Shown here: positions 1 through 5,844 of the stretch, piece after piece
Position numbering within the stretch: the stretch's first letter is position 1
Layout of the letters: each line of letters opens with the position of its first letter
Source: an uncultured Roseburia sp.
Lineage (GTDB): Bacteria > Bacillota > Clostridia > Lachnospirales > Lachnospiraceae
Reading direction: 5' to 3'
Assembly (NCBI GenBank): GCA_934358955.1
Contig: CAKRLC010000098.1
Coordinates: forward strand, 1-9,658
DNA: 9,658 bases
Notes under the pieces: model-generated
Databases searched by the model: none
Seen by the model: the letters and a program-made list of their open reading frames with translations, nothing else
Told to the model about the DNA's origin: nothing
Translations under genes and position numbers: made by a program

Positions 1-642
1 GCACTCTTAATCGATACCGGATTCGGTACGATCCCGCTGAAAAAAATCTGTGAAGAGCTGACAGCATATCCGATAATTGTGGCATTGACACACGGGCATG
101 TCGACCATATTGGTGGAACCGGTGCATTTGAAGAAGTGTGGCTTGATAAAGAAGATGAGCAGCTTTACCATGCGCATAGTGAGGAAAAGATCCGCCGTAT
201 TTTTACCCATGATGAGCTGCTTCCGGTAAAGAAAGAATGCCGTTTTTTTACAGAAAACATGGTATTTGAACTTGGGACGCGCAGTGTGCATGTGATAAAG
301 ACACCAGGGCATTCCATCGGCTCCGTCTGTTTTTGGGATGAAAAAAACCGGTGGATGTTTACCGGGGATACTTGCTGTAAGGCACATGTGCTTTTGCAGA
401 TGGACTATGCAGCAACGATGGAGGTATATCGGAATTCTTTGGAAAAATTATTGTCCATGGGGGAAATGTATGATCTTACCTGGCCGGGACACCATTCAAA
501 ACCAGTAGAAAAATATGTGATAAATGACTTCTTGACAGCTGTTAATGGAATCCTTGCTGGCAGCATGAAAGGAGTTGAAGTGCAGCTTCCTATGGGAAAA
601 GCACATTTGCTGGAATACAGGGAGATTGGGATCGAGTATTAG
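1..642 (+). CDS. MBL-fold metallohydrolase (5' end outside window)
   Basis: The frame is open from base 1, so the gene starts before the window; 213 residues are visible. It begins with the beta-strand text LLIDTGFG. The family's metal-binding motif THGHVDH follows at visible residues 30-36. Further ligands are the His of TPGHS (about 104), the Asp of TGDT (about 123) and the His pair in WPGHH (about 164). This is the complete ligand set of a glyoxalase II-type metallo-beta-lactamase fold, expected to bind two metals and act as a cytosolic hydrolase. The exact substrate cannot be told. Beta-lactam resistance is not implied, since most family members are thioesterases, lactonases or of unknown role. 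The GTG at 79 lies between the first strand and the metal motif, so it is not the start. No convincing terminator follows the TAG; only weak AT-rich hairpins are seen before the repeat at 729. Confidence 0.9.
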   Translation, partial: ALLIDTGFGTIPLKKICEELTAYPIIVALTHGHVDHIGGTGAFEEVWLDKEDEQLYHAHSEEKIRRIFTHDELLPVKKECRFFTENMVFELGTRSVHVIKTPGHSIGSVCFWDEKNRWMFTGDTCCKAHVLLQMDYAATMEVYRNSLEKLLSMGEMYDLTWPGHHSKPVEKYVINDFLTAVNGILAGSMKGVEVQLPMGKAHLLEYREIGIEY

Positions 643-665
643 GACCACGCAACAGCGAAAATTTC

Positions 666-694
666 TTGAAATTTGCACTTTAACGTGCTACCAT
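666..694 (+). promoter_or_regulatory. candidate sigma-A promoter upstream of the repeat
   Basis: TTGAAA (666-671), a 17-base spacer and TACCAT (689-694) resemble a sigma-A promoter. If used, it would transcribe through the palindromic repeat into metY. The -10 box matches the consensus at only four of six positions, so this is a weak candidate. It competes with an extended -10 inside the repeat. The rest of 643-728 is AT-rich with small imperfect hairpins and no gene. Confidence 0.25.
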
Positions 695-728
695 ATTCGT
701 TAAGCGAAGATATTATTTATCAATAAAG

Positions 729-961
729 ATTCAGATGTCAAAAGATCTGTTCTGTAACTTTTATTAGCAAATTGTACCAAAGAAATATGCAAAGTTTCTC
801 TTTGCGCAATGGAGATAAGACTCATGAAGCGTGGAAGCCTTTGCTGAACATGCTTCATGTTTTCAGAGGCTTATCGGAATGCTTTGCGCAATGAAACTTG
901 GAATATTTTTTGGTACAATTTGCTGACAACAGCTTAAATACAGATTTCCTGGCATCTGAAT
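729..961. repeat. Palindromic intergenic repeat, copy 1
   Basis: This 233-bp imperfect inverted repeat has ends ATTCAGATG (729-737) and its exact complement CATCTGAAT (953-961). Arms of about 85 bases match over several blocks: ATCTGT, AGCAAATTGTACCAAA, AAATAT, AAGTTTC and TTGCGCAA. The arms close on GATAAG (814-819) paired with CTTATC (870-875). Inside lies a hairpin of CATGAAGCGTG (823-833) with CATGCTTCATG (849-859), containing one G-U pair. The core of about 90 bases recurs nearly unchanged at 2493-2583. There is no transposase gene and no clear target duplication at the ends. The layout resembles ERIC/IRU-type or MITE-like non-autonomous elements. The right end is 29 bases before the metY ATG, so the element forms most of the metY upstream region. 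Confidence 0.85.
911..919 (+). promoter_or_regulatory. candidate extended -10 inside the repeat, facing metY
   Basis: TGG followed by TACAAT (914-919) is an extended -10 element (TGn plus a near-consensus hexamer). A weak -35-like ATGAAA lies 17 bases upstream (891-896). Transcription would begin near 926 and give metY a leader of about 65 nt. The same bases mirrored in the left arm would give a leftward promoter. The matching position in copy 2 has lost the motif, so promoter activity would be specific to this copy. This is inferred from motif matches only. Confidence 0.3.
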
Positions 962-990
962 TTTATAAGAAGACACGAAAGGAATTTCAT

Positions 991-2280
991 ATGGACGATT
1001 ACAGAATGGGAACAAAATGTGTGCAGGCGGGCTATACACCGGGCAATGGAGAACCGAGACAGGTTCCGATCATCCAGTCTACAACATTTAAATATAGTAC
1101 AAGTGAGGATATGGGAAAGCTATTTGATCTGGAGGCATCCGGATATTTCTATACAAGATTGCAGAATCCGACGAATGACCATGTTGCAGCCAAGATCGCA
1201 GCGATGGAAGGCGGAACGGCTGCAATGCTTACCTCCAGCGGACAAGCAGCAAACTTTTTTGCAATCTTTAATATCTGTCAGTGCGGAGACCATATCGTTG
1301 CATCCTCTTCTATCTACGGTGGAACCTTTAATCTGATCGCAGTAACTCTGGCAAAAATGGGAATCACTGTGACGTTTGTATCACCGGACGCGACAGAAGA
1401 AGAATTAAGTGCGGCATTTCAGCCGAATACGAAGCTGATGTTCGGAGAGACGATTGCCAATCCTGCATTGACTGTTTTAGACATTGAACTTTTCGCAAAG
1501 GTTGCACATGCACATGGAGTACCGCTTATTGTAGATAATACATTTCCAACACCAGTCAATTGCAGACCGTTTGAGTGGGGTGCAGATATTGTAACACACT
1601 CAACTACAAAATATATGGATGGACATGGAGCAGCAGTCGGCGGAGCAATCGTAGACAGTGGAAAATTTGACTGGATGGCGCATGCAGAAAAATATCCGGG
1701 ATTATGCACACCGGATGAGAGCTACCATGGAATTACTTATGCGGAAAAATTTGGAAAAGAAGGTGCCTTTATCACAAAATGTACCGCGCAGCTGATGCGT
1801 GACCTCGGCTGTATCCAGTCTCCACAGCATGCATTTATTTTAAATCTTGGTCTGGAATCTCTTCATGTAAGAATGCCAAAGCATGTTGAGAACGGACAGG
1901 CTGTAGCGGAATTTTTAGAGCAGCATCCAAAGGTTGCTTATGTGAATTATCCGGGACTTCCATCCAGTCCATATTATGAGAGAGCAAAGAAGTATTTGCC
2001 AAATGGCGGTTGCGGAGTAGTATCCTTTGGATTAAAAGGAGGAAGGGAAGCAGCTTCTGTATTTATGCAGAATTTAAAGCTTGGTGCGATCGAGACACAT
2101 GTGGCAGATGCAAGAACCTGTTGTCTGAATCCTGCGACATCCACACACAGACAGCTGACGGACGAACAGTTAAAAGAGGCAGGCGTACCAGCAGAACTTG
2201 TACGTATCAGTCTTGGCTTAGAGGACAAGGAAGATCTGATCGCAGATATTTCAAATGCGCTTGATGCGATCCAGATGTAA
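991..2280 (+). CDS. metY: O-acetylhomoserine sulfhydrylase (Cys/Met PLP family)
   Basis: This 429-residue cytosolic enzyme should convert O-acetyl-L-homoserine and sulfide to L-homocysteine and acetate, the direct sulfhydrylation route to methionine. It is a fold-type I PLP enzyme of the Cys/Met metabolism family. Visible features are the opening GTKCVQAGYTPGNGEPRQVP, the YTRLQNPT block with phosphate-binding Tyr54/Arg56, SSGQAA at 82-87, the PLP-ring Asp182 in VDNTF, and the Schiff-base Lys207 in THSTTKYMDGHG. Length is typical for MetY and longer than MetB or MetC, which are about 380-400. The start at 991 is chosen because family homology begins there and AAAGGA lies 8 bases upstream. The longer frame from 898 would translate the repeat. 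No SAM riboswitch or T-box is visible upstream. The gene stands alone, between two direct copies of the repeat. Related names include Cys synthase/OAH aminocarboxypropyltransferase. Confidence 0.93.
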   Translation: MDDYRMGTKCVQAGYTPGNGEPRQVPIIQSTTFKYSTSEDMGKLFDLEASGYFYTRLQNPTNDHVAAKIAAMEGGTAAMLTSSGQAANFFAIFNICQCGDHIVASSSIYGGTFNLIAVTLAKMGITVTFVSPDATEEELSAAFQPNTKLMFGETIANPALTVLDIELFAKVAHAHGVPLIVDNTFPTPVNCRPFEWGADIVTHSTTKYMDGHGAAVGGAIVDSGKFDWMAHAEKYPGLCTPDESYHGITYAEKFGKEGAFITKCTAQLMRDLGCIQSPQHAFILNLGLESLHVRMPKHVENGQAVAEFLEQHPKVAYVNYPGLPSSPYYERAKKYLPNGGCGVVSFGLKGGREAASVFMQNLKLGAIETHVADARTCCLNPATSTHRQLTDEQLKEAGVPAELVRISLGLEDKEDLIADISNALDAIQM

Positions 2281-2337
2281 GATACTGTGAAATAAAATTT
2301 GATCTAGAAAGATAATTGAGAACAAAATAGAAAGAAC

Positions 2338-2404
2338 AAAAGCTCCACTGCATATGAGATGTGTCCAGGATTCTGGGTGCATCTGATATGCGGTGGAGCT
2401 TTTT
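2338..2404 (+). terminator. Rho-independent terminator of metY
   Basis: AAAAGCTCCAC (2338-2348) opens a stem of nearly 30 pairs that closes with GTGGAGCTTTT. It contains a few G-U pairs, one mismatch and an 8-base loop at 2367-2374. Five T residues follow (2400-2404). It begins 57 bases after the metY stop codon. The stem is long for an intrinsic terminator. It ends 12 bases before repeat copy 2. Confidence 0.88.
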
Positions 2405-2415
2405 AACGCTAAAGA

Positions 2416-2649
2416 ATTCGAATATCAAAAGGTCTGCTCTATAACCTATACTGACAACTCACACAACAGAAAGATTCTAAGTTTCTCCTTGTGCAATGGA
2501 GATAAGACTCATGAAGCGTGGAAGCCTTTGCTGAACACGCTTCACGTTTTCAGAGGCTTATCGGAATGTTTTGCACAATGAAAATTAGAATCCTTCTGTT
2601 GTGCGAGTTGCTAACATAAACTTAGATGCAGACCATTTAACATTCGAAT
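2416..2649. repeat. Palindromic intergenic repeat, copy 2
   Basis: This 234-bp element has the same orientation and core as copy 1. Both ends carry ATTCGAAT (2416-2423 and 2642-2649). The arms share GGTCTGC, CACAACAGAA, GATTCTAA and TTGTGCAA with their partner arm. Those sequences differ from the copy 1 arms, so pairing is preserved although bases have changed. The core keeps GATAAG (2501-2506), CTTATC (2557-2562) and the inner stem CATGAAGCGTG / CACGCTTCACG. The element fills the space between the metY terminator and the ruvX stop codon, ending 2 bases from the latter. It could serve as the 3' end structure of the ruvX transcript, since no separate terminator is seen for that gene. Confidence 0.85.
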
Positions 2650-2651
2650 CC

Positions 2652-3083
2652 CTACAGCGGCTTTCTTGCAAGTTCATCCAAATGTCCCTGAAGAATGCGT
2701 TGCGCAGCGATCATATCCACGTATTCATACCAGTCTTTCTTGGGAATGCCAAGTTCGGTCATGATCTCATATGCTTCTACGGTAGTGAGACGTTCGTCAC
2801 GGAAAGAAACAGGAAGACCGGTGCGCCGTTCGAGATCCGCTTTGAAGATTTTGCATTTTTCTACACGTTCTCCTTCATCTCCGGAAAGCATGATCGGGTA
2901 ACCGAGGATAATTTCAGTTACTTCATATTCCGCAATAATTTCCTCAATACGGGCGTAGGTTTTGCGGAGTCTCTTTTCATTTTCACGTCGGATGATCTCA
3001 AGCCCCTGTGCAGTCCAGCCAAAAGGATCACTGATGGCAACTCCGACTGTTTTGGAACCATAATCTAAGCCTAATATTCGCAT
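2652..3083 (-). CDS. ruvX: Holliday junction resolvase-like RuvX/YqgF
   Basis: This 143-residue RNase H-fold protein is the usual length for the RuvX/YqgF family. Members are essential or near-essential in several bacteria and are linked to 5' end maturation of pre-16S rRNA, with Holliday-junction cleavage also proposed. Visible motifs are LGLDYGSKTVGVAISDP at 4-20 with the first acidic residue Asp7, ILGYPIMLSG at 59-68 where many members read GLPLNMDG, FRDERLTT at 94-101 with acidic Glu98, and VDMIAAQRILQGHLD at 122-136 with Asp123. The acidic set of the active site is therefore complete. The start has TAAGGAGT (3091-3098) 7 bases upstream and a good promoter behind it. In many Clostridia ruvX is followed by DUF1292 and Fur-family genes; here it stands alone, followed directly by the palindromic repeat. 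Confidence 0.93.
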   Translation of the reverse strand: MRILGLDYGSKTVGVAISDPFGWTAQGLEIIRRENEKRLRKTYARIEEIIAEYEVTEIILGYPIMLSGDEGERVEKCKIFKADLERRTGLPVSFRDERLTTVEAYEIMTELGIPKKDWYEYVDMIAAQRILQGHLDELARKPL

Positions 3084-3125
3084 GGTGTTTACTCCTTAAT
3101 ATACATCATAATTTTATGTAAGGGT

Positions 3126-3154
3126 ATTATACAATAAAATCCCTGTTTTGTCTT
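3126..3154 (-). promoter_or_regulatory. sigma-A promoter of ruvX
   Basis: On the minus strand a perfect TATAAT (3126-3131) lies 17 bases from AAGACA (3149-3154), which matches the -35 consensus at four positions. The start point would be near 3119, leaving a short leader to the ruvX ribosome binding site at 3091-3098. Confidence 0.65.
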
Positions 3155-3166
3155 TTGAAAATAAAA

Positions 3167-3195
3167 TTGCGCTACTTCCTTTTCCACATTATAAT
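3167..3195 (+). promoter_or_regulatory. sigma-A promoter of the membrane protein gene
   Basis: A perfect TATAAT (3190-3195) sits 17 bases after TTGCGC (3167-3172), a weak -35 that matches only the TTG. Transcription would start near 3202, about 40 bases before the ATG at 3244. It diverges from the ruvX promoter, and the two -35 boxes are only 12 bases apart. Confidence 0.55.
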
Positions 3196-3243
3196 AAACA
3201 CATGAGTTGAATGAATATGACAGACAGAAAGGATTGACAGAAA

Positions 3244-4824
3244 ATGAATCCATATGATTTAACACAGCCGATACAATTGCCGGAGAATAAAATTACAAGG
3301 ATCGCAAGGCGGGCAAAATATCGGAGAATACTATATTTGGCTGGCTCAATTATTTTGATCGTGGCATTGACTGCAGCAGCAGTCTGGGAATCGGTTTTTC
3401 AAGCCAATACAGATATCCCGGTTTACATTTATTTATTACTGTATCTGATGTGGATGCTTGCAAAGGCATGTCTGTGCTTTTGCGGAGATTATCGCGACAA
3501 AAAAATCGTGCAGAAGCTGAAAAAAGAACTTGATATGGAGCTGATCGGTCCATATGAGTATAATCTTGTCCGTTACCGGACGTTGCGTCATATGAAAAAA
3601 GGCACAAAACAGATTTTCCTGCTTCAGATGGCAAGGCAGGATATTTTACTCGGCAGACCGGGGCAGGCGCGGATGGCTTTGGCAGAAATTAGCGTAGAAG
3701 AATTGGCGAAGAATCAGCTGCAGACCTATTATCTGTATCAGACGGCAGCGTCTTATTTTTTGAATGATGAAAAATGGCACATTCAGCTGGAACAGTGTTC
3801 AGCAATCCCTGTGAAGGGATCTGAATGGGATGAGGCACATATCAGGGAACTTTTTGCAGGGAATGAGGAAAAGCTGCTTGATGCGCTCTTAATCTGGGGA
3901 GCAGAGGAAAATAAAAAGTACGAGAAGTTTCCGCGCGCAATTTTTTTGCTTGGAATGCTGATTCTTGTGACAGGAATTTTTACTGCGACAGAAATATTCT
4001 TTCCGGACGCTTCTTATGCGTATTACCAGAGGTCGATCATCCTTCTGACAGCAATTTATCTGTGCTGGATCGTAATGTCTGTCTGGTGGCTTATTTTGCT
4101 TTGTGGGCTGGCATTTTCCCTGCCTGGAAAAAATAAAAATGGAAAAGGACTCCTTATTCTGGAACTGATTTTAATTTGTATTTCCCTAAATCTTTTTGGT
4201 GTGATTGCCTGGGCAAATATTGGTACAAAAATGCAGGACCGAAGAAGTTCTATGCTGGAAGATTTACTGACAGAAACAGGGCTCATACAATCAGAAACGG
4301 ATGCGGCAGATAGGAGTGAAGAAAATGCCCCATCGGTATCAGAGGATACAGAAGCAAACAATACAAAGACGTACCAGACAGGCGGATCTGATTCCATGGA
4401 CAGTTGGGACGTGGACGAGGAAAGAAGTGCATCTGAAGCGGCAAAAGGTCCGATCACCGCAGAGGAATTTGATGGCTTTTTGATTCCTGAAAAACTGTCC
4501 GAACAACGTATTTTTGACAAACAGGATGAGGAAGCGCATATCATAAGCGGGGATTACATTGGTACCTGGTGTGATGAGTATAAGCAGGAATCTTTCCGCC
4601 TGACCAAGGATGGAGCCTATGTATACATTCCGTTCCTGGATCTGTATGGCGATACGCTCTGCGAATGGGAACTCGTCACAGAAGATTCTGCCGTAGGTTA
4701 CATGCCAGCCCTGAAAATATACTATGCCGGACGCGATGTAGGCCCTCTTGTATACTATATTAATGGTTATGATGAGGACTATTTCTGGTGTACAGATCAG
4801 GCTGAGGTATTCTACCGTCAGTAA
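3244..4824 (+). CDS. Five-span membrane protein with extracellular C-terminal domain, unknown function
   Basis: I do not recognise this 526-residue protein. The start has AGAAAGGA 10 bases upstream and a promoter behind it. Likely membrane spans are 29-48, 59-79, 232-252, 264-292 and 302-325. Basic stretches RRAKYRR (22-28), the Lys-rich 86-94 and KNKNGKG (296-302) put the N-terminus, the 80-230 segment and the fourth/fifth linker inside the cell. The C-terminal 200 residues should then be outside. The 80-230 segment is helical and TPR-like around 122-175 (ILLGRPGQARMAL). Residues 338-405 form an acidic Ser/Asp/Glu-rich linker. Residues 432-526 form a compact Tyr/Trp-rich, beta-rich domain starting SGDYIGTW, with Cys at 443, 473 and 516. 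An envelope sensor or assembly role is possible but not shown. The gene is monocistronic, closed by a bidirectional terminator. Confidence 0.85.
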   Translation: MNPYDLTQPIQLPENKITRIARRAKYRRILYLAGSIILIVALTAAAVWESVFQANTDIPVYIYLLLYLMWMLAKACLCFCGDYRDKKIVQKLKKELDMELIGPYEYNLVRYRTLRHMKKGTKQIFLLQMARQDILLGRPGQARMALAEISVEELAKNQLQTYYLYQTAASYFLNDEKWHIQLEQCSAIPVKGSEWDEAHIRELFAGNEEKLLDALLIWGAEENKKYEKFPRAIFLLGMLILVTGIFTATEIFFPDASYAYYQRSIILLTAIYLCWIVMSVWWLILLCGLAFSLPGKNKNGKGLLILELILICISLNLFGVIAWANIGTKMQDRRSSMLEDLLTETGLIQSETDAADRSEENAPSVSEDTEANNTKTYQTGGSDSMDSWDVDEERSASEAAKGPITAEEFDGFLIPEKLSEQRIFDKQDEEAHIISGDYIGTWCDEYKQESFRLTKDGAYVYIPFLDLYGDTLCEWELVTEDSAVGYMPALKIYYAGRDVGPLVYYINGYDEDYFWCTDQAEVFYRQ

Positions 4825-4848
4825 GAAATATGCAGCAGTAGAAGAAAT

Positions 4849-4899
4849 AAAGAAGGAGCAGAACGGTCTGCAAATGTCAGACCGTTCTGCTCCTTCTTT
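4849..4899. terminator. Bidirectional terminator between convergent genes
   Basis: A perfect 22-bp inverted repeat (4849-4870 with 4878-4899) has a 7-base loop CAAATGT. The stem opens with AAAGAAGGAGC and ends GCTCCTTCTTT. It starts 24 bases after the membrane-protein stop and lies 46 bases from the methyltransferase stop. On the minus strand the stem is followed by a T-rich tail (TTCTTTATTTCTTC); on the plus strand the T run is short. It should stop both convergent transcripts, better on the minus strand. Confidence 0.85.
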
Positions 4900-4945
4900 G
4901 ATGGACACCGTCTATAAATCCAGCAGTGTCCCAATATTTATGCAG

Positions 4946-5803
4946 TTATCGTTCAAAACGTCCGCTTGCTCCACAAGGAAGCACAAGACCATTTGAAGAT
5001 ACCGGAAGACCGATTTCATCGGCTTTGATCGTACCATGATACTTTTTCAGAACAGTGCTCATCATATAGCTTAATACAGCCGGCTGTAAGCCTGTTGTAT
5101 AAGAGTTAATGAGGAAGAAAAGCGGATCATCGGATAACAGCTTTTCACATAACTGAACGAGAGGATAAATCGCATCCTCAATCTTCCAGATTTCTCCCTT
5201 AGGACCTCTTCCGTAAGAAGGTGGATCCATAATAATCGCATCGTAATGATTGCCGCGGCGGATCTCACGTTCTACGAATTTTACACAATCATCTACGATC
5301 CAACGGATCGGAGCATCTTTTAATCCAGAGGAAACGGCGTTTTCTTTTGCCCAGGTTACCATACCCTTAGATGCATCTACATGTGTGACAGAAGCACCTG
5401 CAGCAGCGGCTGCAAGGGTAGCACCACCGGTATAGGCAAACAGATTCAATACTTTAATAGGTCTGCCGGCCTTGCGGATCTTATCAGAGAACCAGTCCCA
5501 GTTTGCTGCCTGCTCCGGGAAAAGACCGGTGTGCTTGAAGCTGAATGGTTTTAAGTTAAAAGTGAGGTTTCCATAATGGATCTGCCACTGTTCGGGAAGA
5601 TCAAAAAATTCCCATTCACCGCCGCCTTTGGCGCTTCTGTGATAATGACCATTCATTTTTTTCCAGCCTTTTTCTGTTTTTGGGGTATCCCAGATAACCT
5701 GTGGGTCAGGACGGACAAGCAGATACTTGCCCCAGCGTTCTAATTTTTCACCTTTGGAACAGTCAATGACCTGATAATCTTTCCAATTTTCTGCAATCCA
5801 CAT
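4946..5803 (-). CDS. Class I SAM-dependent methyltransferase (COG1092/RlmI-like)
   Basis: This 285-residue protein is a Rossmann-fold methyltransferase related to the catalytic part of RlmI/RlmK-type 23S rRNA methylases. Motif I is VLNLFAYTGGATLAAAAAG (118-136), with the acidic ribose-binding residue in HVDAS (141-145). Motif IV is MDPPSYGRG (192-200), typical of base-modifying enzymes of this group, and NSYTTGL is at 233-239. The C-terminus NGLVLPCGASGRF is also characteristic. It lacks the N-terminal PUA domain found in RlmI, so it is a short form; the RNA target and position cannot be assigned. The ribosome binding site GAAAGGT (5818-5824) is rather far from the ATG, at 14 bases. The gene follows trkH by 41 bases on the same strand with no terminator between them, so it is probably the last gene of that operon. 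Confidence 0.85.
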   Translation of the reverse strand: MWIAENWKDYQVIDCSKGEKLERWGKYLLVRPDPQVIWDTPKTEKGWKKMNGHYHRSAKGGGEWEFFDLPEQWQIHYGNLTFNLKPFSFKHTGLFPEQAANWDWFSDKIRKAGRPIKVLNLFAYTGGATLAAAAAGASVTHVDASKGMVTWAKENAVSSGLKDAPIRWIVDDCVKFVEREIRRGNHYDAIIMDPPSYGRGPKGEIWKIEDAIYPLVQLCEKLLSDDPLFFLINSYTTGLQPAVLSYMMSTVLKKYHGTIKADEIGLPVSSNGLVLPCGASGRFER

Positions 5804-5844
5804 ATTTTTCTTTTATTACCTTTCTGTAAGTTTCTTAAATTCAG

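Noticed and set aside
79..81. GTG as the start of the metallohydrolase
   Set aside because: The same frame is open to base 1 and encodes the family's LLIDTGFG strand, so the true start lies outside the window.
898..990. N-terminal extension of metY from an upstream start codon at 898
   Set aside because: The added 31 residues translate the right arm of the palindromic repeat, lack a ribosome binding site and precede the point where family homology begins; ATG 991 has AAAGGA at good distance.
643..990. SAM riboswitch or T-box upstream of metY
   Set aside because: No T-box motif, no riboswitch core and no leader terminator are visible; the space is occupied by the palindromic repeat.
2393..2581. 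62-residue frame through repeat copy 2
   Set aside because: It begins inside the metY terminator and runs through the palindrome core; no ribosome binding site, and the equivalent frame in copy 1 is not preserved.
729..2649. CRISPR array or IS element at the repeats
   Set aside because: Only two long copies 1.7 kb apart, no short spacers, no cas or transposase gene, and no clear target-site duplication.
2601..3068. 155-residue plus-strand frame opposite ruvX
   Set aside because: It is the antisense shadow of a well-supported RuvX gene.
4339..4908. 189-residue minus-strand frame opposite the membrane protein gene
   Set aside because: It crosses the bidirectional terminator and is antisense to a gene with promoter, ribosome binding site and terminator.
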